DNA of 64,000 nt from Pontibacter korlensis (GCF_000973725.1 NZ_CP009621.1:186001-250000); one strand, 5' to 3'. Shown: positions 45,926-55,684, numbered from the stretch's first letter. Numbers and translations: made by a program. Notes: generated from the sequence alone by a model not told the origin.

Positions 45926-47206
45926 TTAGTAGTTCCATGGGTAAAGATCCGGCTCTTTGGCGCCGCGGTTCTTCATGCGGATCGGGTGCACTGCCTCTGT
46001 TTCGTCAAAATAGATAAAGGCATCGTAGCGCTCAGGTATTACGGTAGGCACATAGTTGCCGAACATTTCATACTTCGGATCATATACAACCCCTATAGCC
46101 CGGTGGCCGATTCGCTCCTGCAGCTCGGGCAAATGCTTCAGGTCTTTGGACAGGATAATTTTATCATCCGTGCTCATATTATGCAGCATTTCCTCCCAAC
46201 TGCCCTCTACAGCCGGTGGTACATCCATTTTCTGCATAGGTGCTCCCCAGGATTTTCCGGCAATCACGGTTCCCTGGTAGGAGCCAAAGCCAACGAGCTT
46301 TACATTGTCGCGCCCATACTTCTGGCGGGCAAGCTGCCCAATATTAAACATGCCATGATCGGCCATATCAGTATAGCTGGCATCGCCAACATGAGTGTTA
46401 TGCTCCCACACAATAGCCTTTGCGTTCGGGCCGTGAAGTTCGAGCAGGCGATCCAGTGTCTCCATCATATGGCTGTCGCGCACATTCCACGAGTTACTGC
46501 TTCCGCCAATCATGGCCCGGTAGTACTTCTCAGCATTGGCAGCCACCAGTGCATTCTGCTTTGTGTTAAAGTCCTGCTCCGGATCATCACTAAGGCTGCG
46601 CTGTTGCTGTACCTTTGTCAGCATCTCGATTACTTCGCGCTCACAATCTGTAGGAACAAATGCTGTGGCCTGGGCATAGGTTTGCGGATCACGGTTAAAC
46701 GGCTCAAAGCAGTTGATGGCTATGCGCGCGGCCTCGGCGGCTTGCCCGTCGTTCTTTTCCAAAAAACGCAGGATCTGCTCCAGCGACTCCCAAAGGCTAT
46801 AGACATCCAGGCCATAAAAGCCTACCTTCTCATGCTGCATCCGCAGGTTGTTGTGCTCCCGCATCCACTCTACCAATGCTGCCACTTCCCAGTTGGCCCA
46901 CATCCAGGTAGGCCACCGACGGTATACTTCCAGCACTTCCGCTATTTTGCTACCTGAACCGGGGTAACCTTTGATCAGCCGGTTCACAGCATAGCACTCG
47001 GGCCAGTCCCCTTCCACCGCAATAAAGTTGAAGCCCTTCTCCTGGATAAGCCTTCTTGAAATGGCCGTCCGCCAGGTATAATACTCAGAGGTACCGTGTG
47101 AGGCCTCGCCTAACATAACCACACGGGCATCTCCTATTTCCTGAAGTAAAACATCCAGGTCTTTCTCCTTTGTAATTGCTGTATATTGAAAAGGCTTGTT
47201 TCCCAT
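45926..47206 (-). CDS. Erythromycin esterase-like protein (EreA/ChaN-like family)
   Basis: This 426-residue protein has the family landmarks MLGEASHGTSEYYTWR near residue 32, with the Glu/His pair, FIAVEGDWPECYAVNRLI near residue 62, and WEHNTHVGDASYTDM near residue 270 with the second catalytic-site His. True Ere enzymes hydrolyse the macrolide lactone, but most chromosomal members have unknown substrates, so resistance should not be assumed. It is convergent with the second SusD gene and apparently monocistronic. Confidence 0.85.
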   Translation of the reverse strand: MGNKPFQYTAITKEKDLDVLLQEIGDARVVMLGEASHGTSEYYTWRTAISRRLIQEKGFNFIAVEGDWPECYAVNRLIKGYPGSGSKIAEVLEVYRRWPTWMWANWEVAALVEWMREHNNLRMQHEKVGFYGLDVYSLWESLEQILRFLEKNDGQAAEAARIAINCFEPFNRDPQTYAQATAFVPTDCEREVIEMLTKVQQQRSLSDDPEQDFNTKQNALVAANAEKYYRAMIGGSSNSWNVRDSHMMETLDRLLELHGPNAKAIVWEHNTHVGDASYTDMADHGMFNIGQLARQKYGRDNVKLVGFGSYQGTVIAGKSWGAPMQKMDVPPAVEGSWEEMLHNMSTDDKIILSKDLKHLPELQERIGHRAIGVVYDPKYEMFGNYVPTVIPERYDAFIYFDETEAVHPIRMKNRGAKEPDLYPWNY

Positions 47207-47292
47207 AGCGGTGGAATAAATATAATGTAGCGCAAAATCTTAAATTGCTGTATTGTACTTTCGATGAGCAGTTTATGTTCCATAAAATAAAA

Positions 47293-47325
47293 CACCCGCT
47301 CTACTTCTCAAGTAAAGCGGGTGCA
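47293..47325 (-). terminator. Terminator after the DUF4197 gene
   Basis: A hairpin with arms CACCCGCT and AGCGGGTG, extended by TACTT/AAGTA, lies just past the stop of the minus-strand DUF4197 gene. The flank on the transcript 3' side is T-rich. Confidence 0.7.
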
Positions 47326-47351
47326 AAGTCTTGCTAAGTATATTGTACAGC

Positions 47352-48080
47352 TTATGACTGGTTCTGCTGGGCAAAAACTCTTCGCAGAAGCTCTGTAGTA
47401 CGTGCCACCGGATTTTCCCTGATCTTCAGTTCTTCCTGCGCCACTAATAAAAACAGGCCATCAATGGCTTTCTGAGTGGCATAGTCATCCAGGTCTGGAT
47501 TAACTTTTTGCACCAGCGGGATCTTGTTGTACTGGTTTACAAGATCAGCATAGTACCTGGTGGCGTTCGTTTTCTCCAGCGACTTTACCATAATGGGATT
47601 GAAGGCGTTGTAAAGTTGCTGTGAGGTAGTACGCTTCAGGTAATTGGTAGCGGCATCTTTATCTCCCCTCAATATGCCCCACGCATCCTGTATCGTCATT
47701 TGCTTGATAGCACTCACAAATATCGGCACAGCGCTTTTGGCTGCATCTTCGGCTCCGCGGTTCAGGGTAAGTATGAACTTGTCTACTTGGTTGCCCAAGC
47801 CCACCTGGCGCAGCGTATTCTCCACGCGCTGCACATCCTTTGGAAAAGGAATCCTGATGAGTGGGTTGCCAAAGTAGCCGTCCGTCTGCGAGGCCTGGCC
47901 CGCGCCATTGCTGATACCTACCTCAAGTGCCTGCTTCAGGCCAGCTGCCACTTCACCTTGCGTAAGTGTGCCACTAGTACCCGCCAGCACGCCATCCATA
48001 GTGCGCTGCAGATCAGTTACAGTACAAGAGGAGGCAGTTAGTGCCACAGCTATTGCAGAAGTATAAAGTAGTTTCTTCAT
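47352..48080 (-). CDS. DUF4197-family lipoprotein
   Basis: This 242-residue protein has a lipoprotein signal (MKKLLYTSAIAVALTASSC) and the DUF4197 pattern: EVAAGLKQALEVGISNG near residue 44, GYFGNPLIRIPFP near residue 68, and DAATNYLKRTTSQQLYNAF near residue 145. It is mostly helical and predicted periplasmic. The function of this family is unknown. It is monocistronic with its own terminator. Confidence 0.9.
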   Translation of the reverse strand: MKKLLYTSAIAVALTASSCTVTDLQRTMDGVLAGTSGTLTQGEVAAGLKQALEVGISNGAGQASQTDGYFGNPLIRIPFPKDVQRVENTLRQVGLGNQVDKFILTLNRGAEDAAKSAVPIFVSAIKQMTIQDAWGILRGDKDAATNYLKRTTSQQLYNAFNPIMVKSLEKTNATRYYADLVNQYNKIPLVQKVNPDLDDYATQKAIDGLFLLVAQEELKIRENPVARTTELLRRVFAQQNQS

Positions 48081-48307
48081 GTATGGTTTTCTATCTCTTA
48101 CAGATTTTTATGCAAATATAGACAGGTGTATTCACTGTCTCCGTTGCAGGCTAAGTTAAGGTATTTTGTTCGTGCTTCCACATGATGCTACAACCTGCAA
48201 GGCAACTATTACAAAGTATAGCAACAGCAATTTATGCCATCTGCCACAACATCTTTACCTTTATCAGGGTTTTAAAGACCTAAACATAAATCAGACCAGA
48301 AATATAT

Positions 48308-49567
48308 ATGAGCGCAGTTACTGCTGAAATCATCACCATAGGCGATGAGATTCTCTATGGCCAGATCGTGGATACCAACTCTGCCTGGATGGGTACCGAG
48401 CTTACCAAGATTGGGGTAAAGGTAAAGCAAATCACTTCCATCTCCGACAGTGCCGACCACATTATAAAAGCCCTGGACGAAGCTACTCTGCGGGCCGATG
48501 TCGTACTGATTACAGGAGGCCTTGGCCCTACAAAAGACGACCTGACCAAGCACGTGCTTGCCTCCTATTTTAACACCTCCCTTAAACTACATGAGCCTTC
48601 GCTAGCTGACATAGCCTCCTTGTTCAGGCTTCGTGGAATAGAACTAACCGAGCTGAACCGGCAACAAGCTTTTCTGCCAGAGAACTGCACTCCGATCAGA
48701 AATGTGTTGGGCACCGCCCCGGGCATGTGGTTCGAGCGCAACGGCAAAGTATACGTATCAATGCCCGGGGTGCCGTTCGAAATGAAGCGCATGATGACAG
48801 ACACGGTGCTGCCCCAGCTGAAGGAGTATTTCGACACGCCCCACATCATCCATAAAGTAGTTCAGACAGTAGGGCTGCCAGAGTCCATACTTGCCGAGCA
48901 GCTGGAGACGTGGGAGAATAATCTTCCTGAGCACCTCAAGCTGGCCTACCTGCCGCACCTTAACGGCGTGCGCCTCCGCCTGACAGGCCAGGGTACAGAC
49001 GAGGCAAAACTGCAGCAGGAACTACAGCAGGAAGTGGACAAGCTGCAGTACATTATTCCCAACCACATTTTTGCCTATGGCGAAGTACCCCTGGAAGAAG
49101 CAATCGGGCTGATGCTAAAGGAACGTGGCTTAACCATTGCCACAGCAGAGAGTTGTACGGGCGGTTTTCTGGCACATAAACTTACAAGTATAGCAGGCAG
49201 CTCTGCCTGGTTTATAGGTGGCGTGATAGCCTACCATAATGAGGTTAAAATCCAGGAGCTCGCGGTAAACGCTGAAACCCTACAGGAGCACGGCGCCGTA
49301 AGCGAGGCTACTGTTCGTGCCATGGCCGAAAACGTGCGTCTTAAGTTCGACACCGACATTGGCGTGGCCACAAGCGGTATTGCAGGCCCAGATGGTGGTA
49401 CACCAGAGAAACCCGTAGGCACTATCTGGATAGCCTTTTCCGATAAGTATAAAACCGAGGCAAAGCTGCTTAACTACAATAAAAGCAGGCTACTCAATAT
49501 CGAGTATACCACCATGGCTGTGCTAAACCTGGTGCGCCAAAGTTTGGATACAACGGTTGAGGAATAG
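48308..49567 (+). CDS. CinA-family NMN deamidase / competence-damage protein
   Basis: This 419-residue protein has an N-terminal MoCF-like domain with ITIGDEILYGQIVDTNSAWM near residue 11 and VLITGGLGPTKDDLTKHVL near residue 69. The C-terminal PncC-type amidase domain has IATAESCTGGFLAHKLTSIA near residue 276 and VATSGIAGPDGGTPEKPVG near residue 355. The amidase recycles nicotinamide mononucleotide. The full two-domain form is present. It is separated from the E2 gene by 142 bp containing a promoter-like element. Confidence 0.93.
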   Translation: MSAVTAEIITIGDEILYGQIVDTNSAWMGTELTKIGVKVKQITSISDSADHIIKALDEATLRADVVLITGGLGPTKDDLTKHVLASYFNTSLKLHEPSLADIASLFRLRGIELTELNRQQAFLPENCTPIRNVLGTAPGMWFERNGKVYVSMPGVPFEMKRMMTDTVLPQLKEYFDTPHIIHKVVQTVGLPESILAEQLETWENNLPEHLKLAYLPHLNGVRLRLTGQGTDEAKLQQELQQEVDKLQYIIPNHIFAYGEVPLEEAIGLMLKERGLTIATAESCTGGFLAHKLTSIAGSSAWFIGGVIAYHNEVKIQELAVNAETLQEHGAVSEATVRAMAENVRLKFDTDIGVATSGIAGPDGGTPEKPVGTIWIAFSDKYKTEAKLLNYNKSRLLNIEYTTMAVLNLVRQSLDTTVEE

Positions 49568-49578
49568 GCTAAAATAAT

Positions 49579-49586
49579 TAACTTTG
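49579..49586 (+). promoter_or_regulatory. Candidate -7 element upstream of the E2 gene
   Basis: TAACTTTG matches TAnnTTTG and lies about 125 bp before the E2 start, just past the cinA stop. A -33 element is not clear. Confidence 0.35.
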
Positions 49587-49709
49587 TATGGGTTTTTAAC
49601 GCGAAACTACCTTTAGGCAAAGCATAATGATCAACATAAAGTATAGCACCTTTGCCTATGGCCCTACTCTATATTCTGAATTAAAAACGATCAACGTATA
49701 ACGACACAT

Positions 49710-51092
49710 ATGGCACTTGTAGAAATGGTTATGCCCAAGATGGGCGAGAGTATCATGGAAGGTACCGTTCTGAAATGGCTCAAAAGCGTGGGTGACACCA
49801 TTGAGCAGGATGAATCGGTACTGGAAGTAGCTACAGATAAAGTGGACACAGAGGTACCAGCCCTGCAAGGCGGCGTACTGAAGGAGATTCTGGTACAGGA
49901 AGGCGATGTGGTGGCAGTTGGTGCTCCTATTGCCATTATTGCTACTGACGGTGAGGATACCGGAGAAACTTCTGCTGCTGCCCCCGAAGCTACTGCAACC
50001 GCTGAGGCTCCCGCCACAACTGCACCTGAGGCTTCACCACAGCAGACTGCTGCAGCCTCAGCCCCAAGTGAGGCATTTGCCAAGCTGGACCAGCCTGCAA
50101 CTGGCCGTTTCTACTCTCCATTGGTGCTAAATATTGCTCGTGAGGAAGGCATCTCGATGCAGGAGCTGGAGTATATCCCAGGCACCGGTCAGGAAGGCCG
50201 TGTATCTAAGAAGGATATTCTGGCATACGTAGAGAGCCGCAAAAATGCTCCGCAGCAAGCTAGCGCTCCTCAAACTCAGGCACCTGCACAGCAAACGCCA
50301 CAAGCAGCCCCTGCCGCGGCAGCACAGGCACAGCCGCAAACATCTGCACCTGCCGCTGTTAAACCAGCAGCTTCTTATGGTGGCAACGTGGAGATTATTG
50401 AGATGGACCGCATGCGCAAGATGATTGCCGACCGTATGGTGGACAGCAAGCGCATCTCTCCCCACGTTACTTCCTTTGTGGAGGCCGACGTGACAAACAT
50501 CGTGAACTGGAGAAACAAGTGGAAAAATGATTATAAGAAGCGTGAGGGCGAGAACCTGACCTTCACTCCTATTTTCATCGATGCCATTGCCAAGGCAATC
50601 AAAGATTTCCCGATGATCAATGTGTCAGTGGATGGAGGCACTATCATCCGCCATAAAGACATTAACATAGGTATGGCTGTGGCTCTGCCAAGTGGTAACC
50701 TGATCGTTCCGAACATCAAGAACGCAGACCAACTGAACCTGAACGGCCTAACCAAGAAGGTGAACGACCTGGCCAGCCGTGGCCGCAACAACAAACTGAC
50801 GCCGGATGATCTGGCAGGCGGTACCTACACCGTGTCTAACGTTGGTTCTTTTGGTAACGTGATGGGTACGCCGATCATCATGCAGCCCCAGGTGGCTATC
50901 ATGGCCGTGGGCGCTATCAAGAAAAAGCCAGCTGTGATCGAGACGCCGGAAGGTGACCTGATCGGTATCCGCCACTTTATGTACCTGTCGCACTCTTACG
51001 ACCACCGCGTAGTGGATGGCTCGCTGGGAGGTATGTTCGTGCGTCGTGTGGCAGATTACCTGGAGAACTTTGACGTAACTCAAACTATCTAG
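49710..51092 (+). CDS. 2-oxo acid dehydrogenase E2 (dihydrolipoyl acyltransferase)
   Basis: This 460-residue protein starts with a lipoyl domain at 1-78, with the lipoyl Lys in ATDKVDTEVPA near residue 44. An Ala/Pro-rich linker follows, then a peripheral subunit-binding domain at about 130-170 (PLVLNIAREEGISMQELEYI). A second Ala/Gln/Pro linker leads to the catalytic core with SHSYDHRVVDGSLGG near residue 430. E1 and E3 genes are not adjacent, so the substrate complex (pyruvate, 2-oxoglutarate or branched-chain) cannot be fixed; the branched-chain type is quite possible. Confidence 0.92.
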   Translation: MALVEMVMPKMGESIMEGTVLKWLKSVGDTIEQDESVLEVATDKVDTEVPALQGGVLKEILVQEGDVVAVGAPIAIIATDGEDTGETSAAAPEATATAEAPATTAPEASPQQTAAASAPSEAFAKLDQPATGRFYSPLVLNIAREEGISMQELEYIPGTGQEGRVSKKDILAYVESRKNAPQQASAPQTQAPAQQTPQAAPAAAAQAQPQTSAPAAVKPAASYGGNVEIIEMDRMRKMIADRMVDSKRISPHVTSFVEADVTNIVNWRNKWKNDYKKREGENLTFTPIFIDAIAKAIKDFPMINVSVDGGTIIRHKDINIGMAVALPSGNLIVPNIKNADQLNLNGLTKKVNDLASRGRNNKLTPDDLAGGTYTVSNVGSFGNVMGTPIIMQPQVAIMAVGAIKKKPAVIETPEGDLIGIRHFMYLSHSYDHRVVDGSLGGMFVRRVADYLENFDVTQTI

Positions 51093-51121
51093 CGCTAAAG
51101 GTTAAATTGACCTTAAGTATA

Positions 51122-51158
51122 AAGCCTGCTCCTCGAAAGAAGCAGGCTTCTTTTTTTA
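51122..51158 (+). terminator. Terminator after the E2 gene
   Basis: A 9-bp stem (AAGCCTGCT and its complement) is followed by a run of seven T. Confidence 0.88.
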
Positions 51159-51257
51159 AGAAAGTTTTCACTATTCAGCACTTTTTACAGCAGGCAAAGT
51201 ATAAATTAGCAAACTGATATATTATTAAGCGCATCCTTGTATTTATACTCAACACCA

Positions 51258-51773
51258 ATGAAGAACATATTACCCTGGATTCTGGCTGCCGTATTCCTGT
51301 TTCTGGCGCTGTACTTTTACTGGCAAAAGAACGAGGCGGAAAGCCGCCTGACCATAGCCGACAACCAAGTGGCCGAAATAGACCAGGAGCTGGAAGACCA
51401 AACAGAAGCAGTAGACTCGCTAGAAGACATGGTCCTGCCCCCTGACACCATGAACCTGGTACCTCCGGGCGGGGCCGCCTTTGTGGATGAACTTGGCAGC
51501 CTTAGTCAAAGCGACATACAACGCCTGAAGCGCAAAGGATTGAAAAGTCCTGAAAGTGACTTGATGAACGACCTGAGCCGCAAGCAAAACAAGCTTATAC
51601 CAGCCGAGGGCGTATTGGGCGGCACCATGGCCATCCGCGACAGCCGTATCTTAAATGACCGTTATGCCCTTGCCTATTATGAAGATGGCCATACAGGGGG
51701 TTATTTGGTTCTGAAGTATGAAGTAAACAACGGAAACATTAACTGGACTGTGGTGGACAACTCCAGGCTGTAA
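51258..51773 (+). CDS. Hypothetical membrane-anchored coiled-coil protein
   Basis: The frame opens at 51237; the ATG at 51258 gives a clean N-terminal membrane anchor (WILAAVFLFLALYFYW), so I use it (171 residues). An acidic coiled-coil stretch follows at about 27-55 (QVAEIDQELEDQTEAVDSLE). The C-terminal half of about 90 residues looks like a small beta-rich domain ending GNINWTVVDNSRL. I do not recognise the family. It is probably monocistronic, with terminators on both sides of the short hypothetical region. Confidence 0.75.
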   Translation: MKNILPWILAAVFLFLALYFYWQKNEAESRLTIADNQVAEIDQELEDQTEAVDSLEDMVLPPDTMNLVPPGGAAFVDELGSLSQSDIQRLKRKGLKSPESDLMNDLSRKQNKLIPAEGVLGGTMAIRDSRILNDRYALAYYEDGHTGGYLVLKYEVNNGNINWTVVDNSRL

Positions 51774-51828
51774 TCAGCTTAGGTTGCAGGCAAAGACACT
51801 GATCTTGTAGCGTTCTCACATAGTTAAC

Positions 51829-51868
51829 TGAAGCCTCACTACACTCAGTGAAGCCTCACTACACTCAG
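51829..51868. repeat. Perfect 20-bp tandem duplication
   Basis: Two adjacent identical 20-bp copies (TGAAGCCTCACTACACTCAG) lie between the two hypothetical genes. They are non-coding and probably arose by slippage, unless they form paired protein-binding sites. Confidence 0.8.
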
Positions 51869-51984
51869 CAGGTTGATCGGTGTACCGCGAATCACACTTG
51901 CCTCGGCTAGAAAGGTAATTCTTGAGTTAACGTAAAATCAGCACAAGATTTGAGAAGTATAAAATACCATCTATCACCTACACA

Positions 51985-52572
51985 ATGACACTATTACTTA
52001 ACCTGTTACTGCCCCTCTGTTTTATACTCCAGGACAGTAGCCAGCTACTGCTGCGCCAGGACCTGCAGAAAGATTTTGGCAAACTGCAGCAGAACAGCAG
52101 TCACTTCATCAGCGACAACAGCACCCTGAACCCTTCAGTAGAAACCGTAGCTAACGACCTGCAGCTGTTTGGCTTGGTAGCAAACCTGGATCTAAGTCAG
52201 GCAACATCTACCTGGCAGGAATATGGGTCACACCAGGTACGCCGCTGGAAGTTTGACGAGGGCAACATTCGCAGCATTACCCAGATACAAAGCGAGATGA
52301 AGCTCGATACCCTAGTCACACAGCGCTACCTCGATAACAAAGCGCCCACACAGCAGCACATTACCAACAGCTTTACTTTCCGCACTTATCTTATCTCTAC
52401 AGACTCCGATAAAAACAAGCTGTATTACCAGACAGAAAACGAGCAAGGCTTGCTAAGCTATCAGCTGGGGGATAAGGTAGTAGAGATAACTTACGCTTCG
52501 CCCAAAAAGGGACTGGCAGACGTGTTACAGCCTTATCGTCAAGAGATAGAGAAGCTTACTTCTGACTTGTAA
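51985..52572 (+). CDS. Hypothetical secreted protein
   Basis: This 195-residue protein starts MTLLLNLLLPLCFILQDSS, a short signal-like stretch, then predicted helices and a beta-rich C-terminus. No catalytic motif or known domain is evident. The length and good codon use, together with a strong terminator 15 bp past the stop, support a real gene. It lies upstream of dnaK but is separated from it by that terminator. Confidence 0.7.
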   Translation: MTLLLNLLLPLCFILQDSSQLLLRQDLQKDFGKLQQNSSHFISDNSTLNPSVETVANDLQLFGLVANLDLSQATSTWQEYGSHQVRRWKFDEGNIRSITQIQSEMKLDTLVTQRYLDNKAPTQQHITNSFTFRTYLISTDSDKNKLYYQTENEQGLLSYQLGDKVVEITYASPKKGLADVLQPYRQEIEKLTSDL

Positions 52573-52587
52573 CAAGCATACATTTAC

Positions 52588-52625
52588 AACGGCCACCTCT
52601 AACAGAAGTGGCCGTTTCTTTTTGC
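52588..52625 (+). terminator. Terminator before dnaK
   Basis: A 9-bp stem (AACGGCCAC ... GTGGCCGTT) is followed by a T-rich run. It insulates dnaK from the upstream gene. Confidence 0.85.
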
Positions 52626-52689
52626 AACAACTTATAAGGCAACTTATAAAAACACCTCAGAAATTTTGTCGCAGTGGCGGAGCAACCGT

Positions 52690-52732
52690 AGAAGCAAGTC
52701 AGCCAACATGCGGGGCATACTACCTTGCTTCT
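52690..52732 (+). promoter_or_regulatory. Inverted repeat upstream of dnaK
   Basis: AGAAGCAAG at 52690-52698 is perfectly complementary to CTTGCTTCT at 52724-52732, with a 25-bp loop. It lies about 35 bp upstream of the -24/-12-like promoter, where an activator site could be. No CIRCE element (the HrcA operator) is seen. Its function is inferred. Confidence 0.4.
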
Positions 52733-52766
52733 GACATAATGACATAGAATAAGTGTTATTTTCCCC

Positions 52767-52783
52767 TTGGCACATGGCTTGAT
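52767..52783 (+). promoter_or_regulatory. Sigma-54-like promoter of dnaK
   Basis: TTGGCACATGGCTTGAT resembles the -24/-12 consensus (TTGGCAC, then TTGCT). The GG at -24 is present at the correct 10-bp distance, but the -12 GC reads GA. It lies 57 bp upstream of the dnaK start. No TAnnTTTG element is seen nearby. Confidence 0.45.
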
Positions 52784-52840
52784 AAAACAGAAGTAACTGA
52801 AAAAGGAAATTGAATAAGAAACTATAAATAAAACTATAGA

Positions 52841-54781
52841 ATGGGAAAAATAATAGGCATTGACTTAGGTACTACAAACTCATGCGTTGCCGTAATGGAA
52901 GGTAACGAGCCAGTTGTTATACCTAACAGCGAGGGCCGCCGCACGACTCCGTCTATCGTAGCGTTTTTGGATAACGGAAACGGCGAGCGTAAAGTAGGTG
53001 ATCCTGCCAAGCGCCAGGCAATCACTAACCCACAGAACACCATTGCTTCTATCAAACGCTTCATGGGCCACAGCTACAACGAGGTAAGCGAAGAAGCAAA
53101 GCAGGTATCTTACAAGGTACAGCAGGGAAGCAATAACACTGTGCGTGTACAGATCGGCGACAGAGAGTATACTCCTCAAGAGATCTCTGCCATGGTGCTT
53201 CAGAAAATGAAGGCTACAGCGGAAGAGTACTTGGGTACTTCTGTAACTGAGGCGGTTATTACCGTACCAGCTTACTTTAACGACGCTCAGCGCCAGGCCA
53301 CAAAAGAGGCTGGCCAGATTGCAGGTCTTGAGGTAAAGCGTATCATCAACGAGCCAACAGCAGCGGCACTGGCTTACGGTCTTGATAAGAAGAGCGTAGA
53401 TCAGAAAATTGCCGTGTTTGACCTTGGTGGTGGTACATTCGATATCTCAATCCTTGAATTGGGTGACGGTGTATTCGAGGTGTTGTCTACAAACGGTGAC
53501 ACACACCTGGGTGGTGACGACTTTGACCAGGTAATCATTAACTGGCTTGCCGAGGAGTTCAAAAAAGACGAAGGCTTAGACCTGCGTAAAGATCCTATGG
53601 CACTGCAGCGCTTGAAAGAAGCTGCTGAGAAAGCCAAAATTGAGCTTTCTTCTTCTCAGGAGACAGAGGTTAACCTGCCATACATCATGCCGGTTGACGG
53701 AGTGCCAAAGCACTTGGTACGCAAACTGACTCGTGCTAAGTTCGAGCAACTGTCTGACGACCTGATCCGTCGTTCTATGGAGCCATGCAGAAAAGCGCTT
53801 CAGGATGCAGGCCTGTCTACTTCTGACATTGACGAGGTGATTCTGGTAGGTGGTTCTACCCGTATCCCGAAAGTGCAGGAAGAAGTAGAGAAGTTCTTCG
53901 GTAAGAAGCCTTCTAAAGGTGTAAACCCGGACGAAGTGGTGGCCATCGGTGCGGCTATCCAGGGTGGTGTATTAACAGGTGAGGTTAAAGACGTACTTCT
54001 ACTGGACGTTACTCCGCTTTCTTTGGGTATCGAAACAATGGGTGGTGTGTTCACAAAACTGATTGAGTCGAACACGACAATCCCTACGAAGAAGTCTGAG
54101 ACATTCTCCACTGCTTCTGATAACCAGCCGTCTGTAGAGATCCACGTACTGCAGGGTGAGCGCCCAATGGCAAGAGACAACCGTACCATCGGTCGTTTCC
54201 ACTTGTCTGACATTCCACCAGCACCACGTGGTGTTCCACAGATCGAGGTAACATTCGATATCGATGCCAACGGTATCCTGCACGTTACGGCTCGTGACAA
54301 GGCTACTGGCAAAGAGCAGAAGATCCGCATCGAGGCTTCTTCTGGTCTGAGCGAGCAGGAAATCGAGAAAATGCGCAAGGAAGCAGAAGCTAACGCTGAG
54401 GCAGACAAGAAGGCGAAGGAAGAAATCGAGAAGCTCAATACTGCTGACTCCATGATCTTCCAGACAGAGAAGCAGCTGAAAGAGTACGGCGATAAGCTTT
54501 CTGCAGGCAACAAGTCTAATATCGAGAACGCCCTTGGTCAGCTGAAAACAGCTCATGGCTCTAAAGACATCGCTGGTATCGACTCTGCTATCGAGGCACT
54601 GAACAATGCTTGGAGCGCAGCTTCTCAGGAGATGTACGCTGCTACGCAGGGCGCTGAAGGCCAGGGAGCTCCAGGTGGCAATGGCCAGGCTGGTGGTGCC
54701 GGAACTAACGCGGGCGCAGCCAACGATGGTGGTGTAACTGATGTTGACTACGAAGAAGTAGACGGCAGCACTAACAAGTAA
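52841..54781 (+). CDS. dnaK: Molecular chaperone DnaK (Hsp70)
   Basis: This 646-residue protein starts [20 protein letters not shown] and has the Hsp70 signatures: [20 protein letters not shown] near residue 190, [17 protein letters not shown] near residue 335, and the substrate-binding domain with [16 protein letters not shown] near residue 390. A Gly/Ala-rich lid tail ends [13 protein letters not shown]. It folds and protects proteins with DnaJ and GrpE, neither of which is adjacent. It is monocistronic, between two strong terminators. Confidence 0.98.
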   Translation: MGKIIGIDLGTTNSCVAVMEGNEPVVIPNSEGRRTTPSIVAFLDNGNGERKVGDPAKRQAITNPQNTIASIKRFMGHSYNEVSEEAKQVSYKVQQGSNNTVRVQIGDREYTPQEISAMVLQKMKATAEEYLGTSVTEAVITVPAYFNDAQRQATKEAGQIAGLEVKRIINEPTAAALAYGLDKKSVDQKIAVFDLGGGTFDISILELGDGVFEVLSTNGDTHLGGDDFDQVIINWLAEEFKKDEGLDLRKDPMALQRLKEAAEKAKIELSSSQETEVNLPYIMPVDGVPKHLVRKLTRAKFEQLSDDLIRRSMEPCRKALQDAGLSTSDIDEVILVGGSTRIPKVQEEVEKFFGKKPSKGVNPDEVVAIGAAIQGGVLTGEVKDVLLLDVTPLSLGIETMGGVFTKLIESNTTIPTKKSETFSTASDNQPSVEIHVLQGERPMARDNRTIGRFHLSDIPPAPRGVPQIEVTFDIDANGILHVTARDKATGKEQKIRIEASSGLSEQEIEKMRKEAEANAEADKKAKEEIEKLNTADSMIFQTEKQLKEYGDKLSAGNKSNIENALGQLKTAHGSKDIAGIDSAIEALNNAWSAASQEMYAATQGAEGQGAPGGNGQAGGAGTNAGAANDGGVTDVDYEEVDGSTNK

Positions 54782-54805
54782 GCATCTAAAACTCAAACTA
54801 TATAG

Positions 54806-54842
54806 AAATCCCCTGCCGGACTCCGGCAGGGGATTTTTTATT
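54806..54842 (+). terminator. Terminator after dnaK
   Basis: A strong stem (AAATCCCCTGCCGGA ... TCCGGCAGGGGATTT) with almost no loop is followed by a T run. Confidence 0.9.
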
Positions 54843-54963
54843 AACATAAAATCCGCGTAACAAAAAAATAACCTTGTGTGGACGTACTGGCTTTTGCTAA
54901 AGATTGGCTGAGTCAACTATTATAGATTAATTGCGCAGCACTTTCAACCCGCTTAGCAACCCT

Positions 54964-55638
54964 ATGAAACGAATCTACACAACACTGCTTTTCTTCCTGT
55001 TATTCACATCAGCTTTTGCTCAACAAGACTTCCGAAAAGGCTACATTATACAAAATGGCGACACGCTTAGGGGGTTTGTGGACTACCGGGGCGACAGACG
55101 AAGCGCTCGGGTTACCTCTTTCAAGCCCACCCTCGAAAGTCAGGAGCATAATTTTGGGCCAGATGCTATCAGCGGGTATGGATTTGAGGTAGAGAACAAG
55201 CTATTTGAGTCTAAATCAATACCTGCAACAAGCCCCGACACACAGACGCATGCCCTGTTCTTAAATACGTTGGTTAAGGGCCATGCCAGTATCTACTACT
55301 ACCGTGATGCCCAAGATGTAGAGCATTATTATTTATCCATGAATGATGGCGCTCTGGTTGAGCTTCTTGAGCAAGAGTACCGTCGACAGGACCCTGAGAC
55401 AGGTAAAAATTACAAGGTAGTTAACAAGATATTTATCAATACGCTGGCAAACGCTTTCTCTGCTTGCAGTAGCCTTTCCGAGGCAAGGTTCAAGCAACTA
55501 AGACTTAGCGCCAATTCACTGACAGATATTGCCCTTGCATATAACCAGTGCGTTGACCCAGCCAGCCTTGTGCATGAGCAGGAGAAAAGAAAGATGAAAG
55601 TTATTGTAGGGCCTGTGGCTGCAATCACCAGTTCCACC
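54964..55638 (+). pseudogene. Outer-membrane beta-barrel protein, N-terminal half (split by IS3-family element)
   Basis: I start at ATG 54964, which gives a signal peptide (MKRIYTTLLFFLLFTSAFAQ); the frame also opens at 54931. The 225 codons to the insertion point run without stops and continue a few codons into the IS, to 55656. The sequence (GYIIQNGDTLRGFVDYRGDR near residue 26) resembles Bacteroidota proteins with an uncharacterised N-terminal domain before a porin-like barrel. If the 1352-bp element and one ACC are removed, the frame joins the 3' half exactly, giving 420 residues. Confidence 0.85.
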
Positions 55639-55684
55639 TGTCTCGTCCTGAAATAAGTTGACGGGTTTGAGACGAAATTACTTT

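Noticed and set aside
45986..46957. 323-codon plus-strand frame opposite the erythromycin esterase-like gene
   Set aside because: It is antisense to a conserved gene, and the His/Leu/Cys-rich product is typical of a mirror frame.
45926..47206. Macrolide resistance from the erythromycin esterase-like gene
   Set aside because: Only the family core is visible; most chromosomal relatives are not shown to hydrolyse macrolides, so no resistance claim is made.
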